NCBI GenBank assembly: GCA_030637505.1
Contig: DAOWGJ010000372.1
Span: forward strand, 1-18,177
Origin: Holophagae bacterium
GTDB lineage: Bacteria; Acidobacteriota; Thermoanaerobaculia; Thermoanaerobaculales; Sulfomarinibacteraceae
Length of the DNA: 18,177 bases
Direction: 5' to 3'
A program made the position numbers and the translations under genes. The notes below the pieces were generated by a model. It was not told the origin of the DNA and ran no database searches. It saw nothing but the letters and a program-made list of their open reading frames with translations. Below, one piece after another: positions 7,565 through 15,754 of this stretch. Within the stretch, counting starts at the first letter, position 1. Every line of letters begins with the position of its first letter.

Positions 7565-8902
7565 ATGACGGATACGTATTCTCACGTTGTCATCATCGGC
7601 CTCGGGGCCTCGGGCCTGGGTGCAGCCCGCCTGGCGGCAGCCGACGGTTCTCAGGTTCTCATCACCGACCGACGTCCTGCTGAGGACGTCCTGGAGACCG
7701 TCAATATCCTGCCGCCGGGGACACTTACCGAACTCGGCGGGCATCCTCTGATCGTTCTCGACAACGCTGACCTGATCATCCTTTCCCCGGGCGTGCCATC
7801 TGATCTGCCCCTGGTCCTCGAGGCCCGCCGCCGAGGTCTTTCGATTCTTTCTGAGATTGAATTTGCCTGGCGTCATCGGCCCCAGGCCCCTCTTGCCGCC
7901 GTTACGGGGTCCAACGGCAAGAGCACAGTGACCACCCTGTTGGCTCAGATGATGCGGACGGCGGGAATGCGCACTGTGGCCGGCGGCAATCTCGGCCCGC
8001 CCGCCTCGGAGATGGTTCTGGACGGCCAATGGCAGTCGTGGGTTCTGGAGATCTCCAGCTTCCAATCCGAAACCCTGGTCGAGTTCAGACCCCGTGTGGG
8101 CGTATTTCTCAACCTCAGCCAGGACCACCTCGAGCGCCACCCGAACATGGCGCAGTACGCCGAGGCCAAGGGGCGCCTCTTCGCCCACCAGCAGCCTGGC
8201 GACGCCGCGATCCTCAATGCCGACGATCAACTGGTCGCTGCCACCGTGACTGCGGCAAGGAAGAAATTCTTCTCAATCACTACCGAGGCCGACGCCGATC
8301 TGGTCGGCGATCAACTCCACGTCGGGGGAGAGCATTTGATCGACAGCCGGGAACTCCGCCTTTCCGGCCGACACAACATTGCGAACGCTCTGGCAGCCGC
8401 CCTTGCCGCCCAGGAAATGGGAGTCTCTCTGGAGGCGATCAGAGAGACCCTGAGGGTCTTCTCCGGCCTTCCCCATCGACACCGCATCGTCCACGAGGCC
8501 GACGGCATCCGTTGGATCGACGATTCCAAAGCCACCAATGTCGGTGCCACGGTCGCAGCCCTGGGCGGATACCCGTCCCGGTCGGTCCACCTGATTCTCG
8601 GGGGCCTGAGCAAGGGTCAAAACTTCTCTGCCTTAACCGAGTCCGTCGGCCGTACCGCGGCCATGGTCTACTTGATCGGCAAAGACGCCCCGGCCCTCGC
8701 CCAGGCTCTGGAGGGCGCCGCCCCGGTCGATGACTGCCGGACCCTCGAACGGGCCGTTGAGAGGGCACGAAGCCAAGCCCTTCCGGGACAGTGTGTCCTC
8801 CTGGCGCCGGCCTGCGCATCCTTCGACCAGTTCGATAACTACAGCGAGCGCGGAGAGGCCTTCGAACGGCTCGCGACGGAAGAGGCATCGTCGTGCCGAT
8901 AA
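7565..8902 (+). CDS. murD: UDP-N-acetylmuramoylalanine--D-glutamate ligase MurD
   Basis: MurD ligates D-glutamate to UDP-MurNAc-L-Ala using ATP in the cytoplasm. The 445-residue product has an N-terminal Rossmann-like domain (VVIIGLGASGLGAARLA), a P-loop TGSNGKSTVTT with Lys119, NLSQDHLERHPNM, which contains the MurD-type DHLERH, and YAEAK with the lysine that is carbamylated in Mur ligases. The C-terminal domain has DDSKATNVGAT, ILGGLSKGQNF and SFDQFDNYSERGEAF, all MurD-specific. The start is ATG 7565, four bases after the mraY stop, with only a weak purine-rich site. The 3' end overlaps the ftsW start by 10 bp. Confidence 0.97.
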   Translation: MTDTYSHVVIIGLGASGLGAARLAAADGSQVLITDRRPAEDVLETVNILPPGTLTELGGHPLIVLDNADLIILSPGVPSDLPLVLEARRRGLSILSEIEFAWRHRPQAPLAAVTGSNGKSTVTTLLAQMMRTAGMRTVAGGNLGPPASEMVLDGQWQSWVLEISSFQSETLVEFRPRVGVFLNLSQDHLERHPNMAQYAEAKGRLFAHQQPGDAAILNADDQLVAATVTAARKKFFSITTEADADLVGDQLHVGGEHLIDSRELRLSGRHNIANALAAALAAQEMGVSLEAIRETLRVFSGLPHRHRIVHEADGIRWIDDSKATNVGATVAALGGYPSRSVHLILGGLSKGQNFSALTESVGRTAAMVYLIGKDAPALAQALEGAAPVDDCRTLERAVERARSQALPGQCVLLAPACASFDQFDNYSERGEAFERLATEEASSCR

Positions 8903-9981
8903 CTCAGCACTTCGACCGCCTCCTCTTCGGCGCCACGATCGTCCTGACAGCGGTCGGGCTGGCAGTCATGGGCTCGGCCTCGTGGGTTCTGGCCACTGAA
9001 CGCTACGGCCGATCTGCCTCCTACTTCGTTACGTGGCAGAGCGCAACAGCGGCGGTCGGTCTTCTGCTGATGTTGGTCGTCATGCACCTCAAGACCGAAG
9101 TCGTCCTCCGGCCCAAGGTCACCGGCACCTTCCTGGCTTTGAGTTGGCTCCTCCTCCTCGGCGCCTACCTCCAGCCCCCGATCAACGCCACACATCGTTG
9201 GCTCAGCCTCGGCAGCATTTCGGTCCAGCCCTCGGTCGTCGCCCGATTGGCCCTGATCCTCCTGACCGCCGTCCTGCTGGCCAAGGCCCGCGAGAACGAA
9301 TGGGACTGGAAGAGTCTCGGCCTCCTGGTCGCCACTTCGTCAGTCACGGCCGTCCTGGTCTTGGCCGAACCCGACCTGGGGTCGGCTGTGCTGATCGTCG
9401 CCACGATCGGCGCCATGACCTTCGTGGCGGGCATGCCTCTCCGATTATTGACCGTTCCCTGTTTTTCGGTAATGCTCGCCGCGGTCTTCGCCGTTTTGAC
9501 GTCGCCCTACCGGCTGGCCCGGGTCAAGGCCTTCATCGGCGCCGGCGCCTCAGCCGCCGGCTACCAGAGTCGTCAGAGCATGATCGCCATCGGAAGCGGC
9601 GGCCTCCTGGGCCGAGGCTACGGAACCGGGATCCAGAAACTCTTCTTTCTCCCCGAGCCCCACACTGATTTCGTCTTCGCAAGCACCGCCGAGGAGCTTG
9701 GTCTGGCCGGCATCATCGTCCTGGTGGCACTGGCTGGAGTCATCACCTGGCGCGGTCTTCAAATCTCCTGGCGCCAACCGGCATCAGCCCGCGCACTCCT
9801 GGCCTTCGGCCTGACCATTACCTTCGCCATGCAGGCCCTCCTCCACATGATCGTCTGCCTTCGTCTCCTTCCGCCCAAAGGCATCCCTTTCCCCCTGGTC
9901 AGCTACGGGAAGACCGATCTCCTGGTGACAATGATCTCCATGGGTCTGTTGCTCAACCTCTCCCGGGAGCTGCGGTCGTGA
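8893..9981 (+). CDS. ftsW: Septal peptidoglycan glycosyltransferase FtsW (SEDS family)
   Basis: FtsW is a polytopic SEDS glycosyltransferase that polymerises lipid II at the septum together with FtsI. The 362-residue product has about ten hydrophobic segments and the family motifs HRWLSLGSISVQPS, LAEPDLGSAVLI, and LPEPHTDFVFA followed by EELGLAG; Asp259 in HTDF corresponds to the essential SEDS aspartate. The position between murD and murG supports FtsW over RodA. An odd point is the C-terminal motif: where the family has LP-x-KG followed by SYGGSS, this protein has LPPKGIPFPLVSYGKTDLL, and the preceding V-N-x-G residues are also changed. The GTG start at 8893 has GGAAGAGG about 7 bases upstream and overlaps murD by 10 bp. 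Confidence 0.92.
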   Translation: MPITQHFDRLLFGATIVLTAVGLAVMGSASWVLATERYGRSASYFVTWQSATAAVGLLLMLVVMHLKTEVVLRPKVTGTFLALSWLLLLGAYLQPPINATHRWLSLGSISVQPSVVARLALILLTAVLLAKARENEWDWKSLGLLVATSSVTAVLVLAEPDLGSAVLIVATIGAMTFVAGMPLRLLTVPCFSVMLAAVFAVLTSPYRLARVKAFIGAGASAAGYQSRQSMIAIGSGGLLGRGYGTGIQKLFFLPEPHTDFVFASTAEELGLAGIIVLVALAGVITWRGLQISWRQPASARALLAFGLTITFAMQALLHMIVCLRLLPPKGIPFPLVSYGKTDLLVTMISMGLLLNLSRELRS

Positions 9982-11054
9982 ACCGCCGAGTATTGATCGC
10001 GGGCGGCGGTACCGGAGGCCACATTTTCCCCGGCCTGGCCGTAGCAGAAGCACTGAAGGCCCGCAGCGTCGAAGTGCACTGGCTTGGCGCCCGACGCGGT
10101 TTGGAATCGCGACTGGTCGCCGAGCGAAACCTGCCCTTGACCCTGCTGGACATCGAGGGTATCCACGCGCGATCGCTGACCGACGGCCTTCGGGCCCTGG
10201 CCCAACTGCCCAAGGCGATCTCCGACGGTGTTCGGCTCGCCCTCGAAACGCAACCGATGGCCGTACTGGGCGTCGGTGGCTATGCCTCGGCCTCCGGGAT
10301 CATGGCCGCCGGTCTGCTCGGCATACCCTGGATGCTCCAGGAGCAGAACTCCGTCCCAGGATGGACCAACCGCACTTTCGCCCCGTGGGCAGACCTGGTG
10401 GCCTGCGGCTTTGCCGACGCACTCAGCCACTTCCCTTCGATGCCGGCGGTGTGGACCGGCAACCCGGTGCGGCAGACTTTCTTCGACGTTCCCCCCTCCA
10501 GACCGACCGGCACACCTCACCTTCTGATCCTGGGCGGCAGCCAAGGGTCGCTTTTCCTCAACCGGACGTTGCCCCGGACCCTCGCGTTGCTTCGAGACCA
10601 GGGCCGGGAGGTCTCGATCCGCCATCAGTCGGGGTCTCGGTGGCTCGAAGTGGTCCGAACCGCCTACTCCGATCTCGGACTCGAAGCCAGAGTCGACACC
10701 TTCCTCGCCCAACCGTGGGAGGCACTGGAGTGGGCGGACCTGGTCGTCGCCCGCTCGGGCGCCTTGACCGTCTCCGAACTGGCCGCCGCCGGTCGTGCCT
10801 CCCTCCTTATCCCGTTCGCAGCCGCTGCCGGCAATCACCAGGTGTTCAACGCCAGGTCCCTGGAACGAGACGGAGGCGCCGAGGTCCTGCTGGAGCCGGA
10901 AGCGGATTTCGAACGCGTCGCCCAGGTCCTGACGCGACTTCTGGGTGACCTCGAACGCCTGGCCGACATGGGCCGAGCGGCCCGATCGGTCGCCCTGCCC
11001 GGCGCCGCCGAGAAAATCGCCGACCACCTGCTCAGCATAGGAGGCGCCCTGTGA
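9978..11054 (+). CDS. murG: UDP-N-acetylglucosamine--N-acetylmuramyl-(pentapeptide) pyrophosphoryl-undecaprenol GlcNAc transferase MurG
   Basis: MurG adds GlcNAc to lipid I to make lipid II on the inner face of the membrane. The 358-residue product matches the usual length and shows the GT-B fold landmarks: GGGTGGHIFPGLAVAEAL at the N-terminus, LGARRGLESRLV, LQEQNSVPGWTNR, GGSQGSLFLN after the linker, HQSG, and SGALTVSELAAAGRASLLIP followed by GNHQVFNA in the UDP-GlcNAc site. The GTG start at 9978 forms a GTGA overlap with the ftsW stop, and GGGAG lies at 9965-9969. Its own stop overlaps the murC GTG in the same way. Confidence 0.97.
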   Translation: MNRRVLIAGGGTGGHIFPGLAVAEALKARSVEVHWLGARRGLESRLVAERNLPLTLLDIEGIHARSLTDGLRALAQLPKAISDGVRLALETQPMAVLGVGGYASASGIMAAGLLGIPWMLQEQNSVPGWTNRTFAPWADLVACGFADALSHFPSMPAVWTGNPVRQTFFDVPPSRPTGTPHLLILGGSQGSLFLNRTLPRTLALLRDQGREVSIRHQSGSRWLEVVRTAYSDLGLEARVDTFLAQPWEALEWADLVVARSGALTVSELAAAGRASLLIPFAAAAGNHQVFNARSLERDGGAEVLLEPEADFERVAQVLTRLLGDLERLADMGRAARSVALPGAAEKIADHLLSIGGAL

Positions 11055-12430
11055 GGCCGCTTTGGGGCGCCATTCGCCACGTTCACTTCGTCGGCATTGG
11101 GGGCGTCGGCATGTGCGCGCTGGCCGAAGTCCTGCTGGACGACGGCCTGATCGTCAGCGGGTGCGACAGTGCCGAGAGCGACCGAACCCAGAGTCTCTCT
11201 TCCCGAGGCGCTACCGTCGACATCGGCCACCACCCATCCCACATCCAGGGCGTTGATGCCGTCGTCGTCAGTGCCGCCGTCGCCCCCAGCCATCCGGAAC
11301 TCGAGGCGGCACGGGCGGACGGTATCCCGGTCATCAAACGGGCAACCCTGGTCGACGAGGTCATCCGGGGCCGGCACTCCGTCGCCGTTGCGGGTACTCA
11401 CGGAAAGACGACGACAACCGGCCTCCTGAGCCACATCCTCGACCGTGCGGGCTCCCAGTCCACAGTTGTCGTCGGCGGCCTGGTCCGAGGGATCGACGGC
11501 TACGGCCGCCGGGGCGTGAGTGACATCGCCGTCTGCGAGGCCGACGAGTTCGACCGTGCCTTCCTGGAGCTCAACCCGCTGATCGCCGTCATCACAAACG
11601 TCGAAGACGATCATCTCGACTGCTACGAATCTGGTGAGGCACTGCGCTCCGCCTTTGCCGCTTTTGCGTCGCGACCGCCGTTCCACGGTACGGTCCTTAT
11701 TTGCGGCGACGACCCCGGCTCGGCCTCGCTGGCGGGATGCACCCGCGCTCCGGTCATCACATACGGCTTCGATCCGGGCAATGCGCTCAGAGCCACCGAA
11801 ATCGGATTTGACGGATTGACGTCAACCTTCACCGTCGTCAAGGACGGACGAATCCTGGGGAAAGTCCGGCTGAGCCTGGCGGGAGACCACAACGTCCGTA
11901 ACGCCCTGGCCGCCCTGGGGGCCGCCATGGAACTGGGACTGGGTTTTGAGATTCTGGCCACCGCGTGTGCGGATTTCGGCGGCGTCGTGCGGCGTTTTGA
12001 TTTCATCGGCGAGCACCGCGGCGTCACCGTCATCGACGACTACGCTCACCATCCGACCGAGATCACAGCCGTTCTCAGCGCCGCCCGCGAGGCCTTTTCC
12101 GGCAGGCGGATCGTGGCCGTGTTCCAGCCCCACCTCTTCACCCGGACACGCGATTTTGCCGAGGATTTCGGACGCGCCCTCTCCGCCGCCAGTGTCGCGA
12201 TCGTGCTCCCGGTCTTTCCCGCACGAGAGGCTCCGATTCCCGGTGTGACCCACCAGCTGATCCTTCAGTCGATTCCCGGCCTCGAGACCCGGGCGATCGA
12301 CGGTGAAGGCTTCGACGAGGTTGGACCAATCCTGGACCAGGTCCTGGAGAGCGGGGACGTACTGATTACCATGGGCGCCGGCGATGTCGATCGTGTCGCA
12401 ACCGATTGGATGGGAACCGCCGATGCCTGA
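11051..12430 (+). CDS. murC: UDP-N-acetylmuramate--L-alanine ligase MurC
   Basis: MurC adds the first amino acid, normally L-alanine, to UDP-MurNAc with ATP. The 459-residue product begins with HFVGIGGVGM (UDP-substrate Rossmann domain). It carries the P-loop AGTHGKTTTTG with Lys119, CEADEFDRAF, NVEDDHLDCY, DDYAHHPTEI in the C-terminal domain and FQPHLFTRTRDF, all MurC hallmarks; it lacks the features of the recycling ligase Mpl. GTG 11051 has a perfect AGGAGG at 11039-11044 and overlaps the murG stop. The 3' end overlaps ftsQ by 8 bp. In many dcw clusters murB and ddl follow here; both are absent. Confidence 0.97.
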   Translation: MRPLWGAIRHVHFVGIGGVGMCALAEVLLDDGLIVSGCDSAESDRTQSLSSRGATVDIGHHPSHIQGVDAVVVSAAVAPSHPELEAARADGIPVIKRATLVDEVIRGRHSVAVAGTHGKTTTTGLLSHILDRAGSQSTVVVGGLVRGIDGYGRRGVSDIAVCEADEFDRAFLELNPLIAVITNVEDDHLDCYESGEALRSAFAAFASRPPFHGTVLICGDDPGSASLAGCTRAPVITYGFDPGNALRATEIGFDGLTSTFTVVKDGRILGKVRLSLAGDHNVRNALAALGAAMELGLGFEILATACADFGGVVRRFDFIGEHRGVTVIDDYAHHPTEITAVLSAAREAFSGRRIVAVFQPHLFTRTRDFAEDFGRALSAASVAIVLPVFPAREAPIPGVTHQLILQSIPGLETRAIDGEGFDEVGPILDQVLESGDVLITMGAGDVDRVATDWMGTADA

Positions 12431-13160
12431 TGGGCAAACGTTCCTTCCGGCCAGCCTTCGCCCGGCCCCTCAGGCTCCGCGCGCCCGAGCACGGCGTCCG
12501 ATCAAATGGTGGCTTCAAGCCGTCATTGTCGCGGTGGTTTGCATCGGGGGGGGAACGCTGCTGGCCGGCTGGCGGCTCGAAACCGTCGAAGTCACCGGCT
12601 GCCCAGGTCTCCCACCATCGGCCATGGTCAATTTGGAAGAGCTCCGCGGCCGCTCGATTCCATTCCTGGATCTTGAGGAAATTCGGTGCGACGTCGAGCG
12701 CTGGCCGGGGGTCTCCGGAGTGGCAGTCGAACTCAAGCTCCCCTCCACGCTTCGCGTTCGAGCCCTGCCCGACGAGATCTGCGCCTCGGTTTCGATCGGC
12801 CGGACTTGGCGAGGCATTACCTGCAGCGGCCGCCTCAGCCGCCGCCTTTCTGAGCCCCAACTTCCCATCCTCGAGAACTTCGATCTGGGCGAGGCCGACC
12901 TTCGCTCCGCACTGTCCGCCGGCACACGCCTGTGCGACGACACAAACGGTCGCCTGCTGTCCATCCGTAAGATCACCCCGTCGGATTACGAGGTGACGAT
13001 CGGCAGCGACACTTCCCCGGTTATCGCCTCTGTCGTCAAGGTTTTACCCCAAGGCAGCCCCTCGGAGCAGTGGTGGCATCGAGCGGCCCTCCGCGGTCAG
13101 GCTCCCGCCTGGGCCGACCTTCGCTTCGACCGACACATCGTCATCAGGAGGACGGGATGA
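12423..13160 (+). CDS. ftsQ: Cell division protein FtsQ-like (POTRA domain)
   Basis: This 245-residue bitopic protein is in the standard ftsQ position before ftsA and ftsZ. FtsQ scaffolds FtsL and FtsB in the periplasm. Visible parts are a Pro/Arg/Ala-rich cytoplasmic tail (about 1-28), one membrane segment (about 29-49, WWLQAVIVAVVCIGGGTLLA), and a POTRA-like domain starting at RLETVEVTG and containing LRGRSIPFLDLEEI, RWPGVSGVAVELKLPSTLRV. The remainder is a divergent beta-rich periplasmic domain. Sequence identity to known FtsQ seems low, so topology, POTRA pattern and context carry the call. I chose ATG 12423, which overlaps murC by only 8 bp; an in-frame ATG at 12384 would add 13 residues. 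The ribosome-binding site is poor, suggesting coupling to murC. Confidence 0.8.
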   Translation: MPDGQTFLPASLRPAPQAPRARARRPIKWWLQAVIVAVVCIGGGTLLAGWRLETVEVTGCPGLPPSAMVNLEELRGRSIPFLDLEEIRCDVERWPGVSGVAVELKLPSTLRVRALPDEICASVSIGRTWRGITCSGRLSRRLSEPQLPILENFDLGEADLRSALSAGTRLCDDTNGRLLSIRKITPSDYEVTIGSDTSPVIASVVKVLPQGSPSEQWWHRAALRGQAPAWADLRFDRHIVIRRTG

Positions 13161-14407
13161 GCGACGATCGTCCCCTGGTCGGCATCGACATAGGCTCGGC
13201 CACGGTCAAGGTGGTCGTCGCGGTGCCCGAGCCTCACCGGCTGGTCATCAAGGGTTGCGGCGAGGCCCGTCACGACGGCGCCCGCAAGGGCATCATCACC
13301 AACCTCGAAGAGGTGGTTGGCGCCGTTCGGGTCGCCACCGAAGAAGCCGAAGCGATGGCCTCGATCCCGGTTGTCCGGGCTGCAGTTGCCCTCGGCGGTG
13401 CGCCGGTCCTCGGAAAACCATCCTGCGCCTCCACACCAATCACCGGACGCAACTTCACGGTCAGTGCAGACGATGTCTCCCTCGCACTGTCCCGGTGTGC
13501 CGGCGTCATGATTCCCGAAGACTACAAGGTCCTGGATATCATCCCCTGCGGATTCGCCCTTGACGGACAACCCGGCATCGAGAACCCCGAAGGCATGGCC
13601 GGCCGCACAATCGAGGCCTCGGCCTATGTGCTGTTCACACCCAGGGCCCACGTCGACTCTCTTGAGCAGACCGTCAACCAGGCATCCGTCGCCGTGACCG
13701 ATTTCCTGTACGAGCCATTGGCCGCCGCCGAGGCCGTCCTGTCCCCCGACGAGATGGAACTGGGCTGTATGCTGATCGATATCGGTCACGCCACCAGTGA
13801 GTGGGTCTTATGGAGCGAGGGTACCGTACTTGCCAGCGGAACCTACCCCATTGGCGGTCGACATTTCGTTGCCGACGTTGCCACCGTGATGAAGACCGAC
13901 ACCGCCGGCGCAGAATTGATCAAGAGGTCCGTCGGCGTCTCGCTGGACCGGCAGGATCTCGATCTTCTGGGCATCGAAGTCCCGACCCTGGGCGGTCACG
14001 GCAATCAGATTGCCAACGGCCGCTTGGCGGCCCAAATCCTTTACGAGAGAGCCCATGAACTCTTCGTCGGAATCGCACGAAACCTCTCGGAAATGGAAAT
14101 GGACCGGATCCCACGGGCCGGAATCATCCTGACCGGCGGTGGCGCCCGGTTGGAAGGCATGGACGGTGTTGCCGAGACCATTTTCGCGCACCACGCGCGG
14201 ATCGGGCTGCCGCGCAACCTGGCAGGCGACGTAGAACCGGTTGCCGGACCGGAGTGGGCCGTCGCCTGCGGCTTGATCCGGCTGGCTCATCAAAGAAAAC
14301 AGAAACCATTTGCACGAAAACGGCAAGAGAGCGGTATCCTCAATCGACTGCGGAGCGCCCTCGGAGAAATCTTCGAACTGGGAGGTGGAAATGATCTACA
14401 TCGATGA
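13157..14407 (+). CDS. ftsA: Cell division protein FtsA
   Basis: FtsA is the actin-like protein that anchors FtsZ filaments to the inner membrane and recruits later divisome proteins. The 416-residue product has VGIDIGSATVKVVVAV (phosphate-1 motif, about residues 8-23), GKPSCASTPITGR in the 1C-domain region, LIDIGHATSEW (phosphate-2 region, Asp208) and IILTGGGARLEGM (adenosine motif). The C-terminal GILNRLRSALGEIFEL looks like the amphipathic membrane-targeting helix. The phosphate-2 motif is unusual: most FtsA have DIGGGT where this has DIGHAT. ATG 13157 is preceded by AGGAGG (13146-13151) and overlaps the ftsQ stop as ATGA. The last 17 bp overlap ftsZ. Confidence 0.95.
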   Translation: MSDDRPLVGIDIGSATVKVVVAVPEPHRLVIKGCGEARHDGARKGIITNLEEVVGAVRVATEEAEAMASIPVVRAAVALGGAPVLGKPSCASTPITGRNFTVSADDVSLALSRCAGVMIPEDYKVLDIIPCGFALDGQPGIENPEGMAGRTIEASAYVLFTPRAHVDSLEQTVNQASVAVTDFLYEPLAAAEAVLSPDEMELGCMLIDIGHATSEWVLWSEGTVLASGTYPIGGRHFVADVATVMKTDTAGAELIKRSVGVSLDRQDLDLLGIEVPTLGGHGNQIANGRLAAQILYERAHELFVGIARNLSEMEMDRIPRAGIILTGGGARLEGMDGVAETIFAHHARIGLPRNLAGDVEPVAGPEWAVACGLIRLAHQRKQKPFARKRQESGILNRLRSALGEIFELGGGNDLHR

Positions 14408-15611
14408 CACTGTGGCGGAATCATGGGAGCTTACCGAGGGTGACCAAATCGCCGACGACGATGCCCCGTCCATCCTGTTGGATGAACGGCCGGAACCGGC
14501 ACGGATCAAAGTCTTCGGAGTCGGCGGCGGCGGCTGCAACTCCGTCAACCGGATGATCGAGGTCGGACTCAACGGCGTCGAATTCATAGCGGCAAACACC
14601 GATGCTCAGGCCCTGGACCATAGCCGGGCGAACACCAAGCTCCAGCTGGGATTGGAAGCCACCCGCGGTCTCGGGGCCGGCGCCAACCCGGAGGTCGGCC
14701 GCCAGGCGGCCCTCGAGGCCGATCGCGGAATCTTCGACCTTCTCGACGGGGCGGACATGGTGTTCATTACCGCCGGCATGGGCGGCGGCACCGGTACCGG
14801 GGCGGCGCCCATCATCGCGCAAATGGCCCAGGAGGTCGGGGCTTTGACGGTCGCCGTCGTCACCAAGCCTTTCGGCTTCGAGGGAAAAAGGCGGTCACAA
14901 CAGGCGGAACAGGGGATTGTCGAACTGGCAAAACACGTCGACACTCTGATCATCATTCCCAACGACCGGCTTCTCAAATTCGTCGAACGCAACACCACCT
15001 TCACCGAGGCAATGGCGATCGCCGACGACGTTCTTCGTCAGGCGGTTCAGGGTATCGCCGACATCATCACCGTCCCAGGCCTGATCAACAGGGACTTCGC
15101 CGACGTGCGGACAGTGATGAAGGGCATGGGCCACGCGATCATGGGCATCGGCACCTCTTCGGGCGAGCACCGGGCCGTCGAAGCGGCCCAGCAAGCTATC
15201 GCCTCCCCCCTGCTCGAGGAGACTTCGATCGAAGGCGCCCGAGGTCTGTTGATCAACATTACCGGTGGTACCGACATTACCCTGAGCGAAATCAACGATG
15301 CCTCGGATATCATCACCCAGGGAATCGATGCCGACGCCCAGGTGCTCTTCGGCGCCGTGATCGACGAAAGCCTCGGAGACTCCCTCCAGGTCACCGTCAT
15401 CGCTACCGGTTTTCACCACGCGCAGGAGGGCGCTCAGCTGCCGGCCAGCTTACCGCTCGGCACCACGTCGCCCAGTCTTTCGACGCCGGTCCAGAAGGAA
15501 AAACCCGCCCGCAGACCGGTGTTCATTCCCCAGGGTCCGGGGTCGGAATACGGCATCAACATCGGCGACGACATCGAGATCCCTGCGATCTTGCGAAAAC
15601 AGATGGACTGA
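14391..15611 (+). CDS. ftsZ: Cell division protein FtsZ
   Basis: FtsZ is the tubulin-like GTPase that forms the cytokinetic ring. The 406-residue product has IKVFGVGGGGCNSVNRM, the tubulin signature GGGTGTG at residues 131-137, the T7-loop region around GLINRDFADV, and a C-terminal conserved peptide DIEIPAILRKQ that would bind FtsA. Two features stand out. About 38 acidic residues (MIYIDDTVAESWELTEGDQI onward) precede the first strand, longer than the roughly 10 in E. coli, and the C-terminal linker is short. ATG 14391 is chosen because GGAGGTGG at 14381-14388 is an excellent ribosome-binding site; it starts inside the end of ftsA (17-bp overlap). It is the last gene of the division operon. 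Confidence 0.98.
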   Translation: MIYIDDTVAESWELTEGDQIADDDAPSILLDERPEPARIKVFGVGGGGCNSVNRMIEVGLNGVEFIAANTDAQALDHSRANTKLQLGLEATRGLGAGANPEVGRQAALEADRGIFDLLDGADMVFITAGMGGGTGTGAAPIIAQMAQEVGALTVAVVTKPFGFEGKRRSQQAEQGIVELAKHVDTLIIIPNDRLLKFVERNTTFTEAMAIADDVLRQAVQGIADIITVPGLINRDFADVRTVMKGMGHAIMGIGTSSGEHRAVEAAQQAIASPLLEETSIEGARGLLINITGGTDITLSEINDASDIITQGIDADAQVLFGAVIDESLGDSLQVTVIATGFHHAQEGAQLPASLPLGTTSPSLSTPVQKEKPARRPVFIPQGPGSEYGINIGDDIEIPAILRKQMD

Positions 15612-15661
15612 TGCCCCTCCCCCAGCCGGATCCGGCCGAGAAACCGTTCCCCTCTGCCTCT

Positions 15662-15689
15662 CCCCCGCCGTTCCACCTCCCGGCGGGGG
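15662..15689 (+). terminator. G/C-rich hairpin after ftsZ, possible terminator
   Basis: CCCCCGCCG (15662-15670) and CGGCGGGGG (15681-15689) form a perfect 9-bp stem with a 10-base loop, 50 bp after the ftsZ stop. No T run follows, so it is not a classic intrinsic terminator. Its position at the end of the dcw operon still suggests a role in 3' end formation or transcript protection. Confidence 0.45.
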
Positions 15690-15695
15690 GAGGGA

Positions 15696-15716
15696 AGCTA
15701 TCAGCTGTCAGCTCTC
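15696..15716. repeat. 7-bp tandem repeat
   Basis: Three consecutive heptamers AGCTATC, AGCTGTC and AGCTCTC, then a partial AGG, lie between ftsZ and the hydrolase gene. The repeat is low-complexity, non-coding and probably slippage-derived. A different 8-bp tandem repeat occupies the nadC-mraZ gap. Confidence 0.6.
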
Positions 15717-15754
15717 AGGAGCCCCCGGCTCGACTTTGATGTGCATAGAACCCA

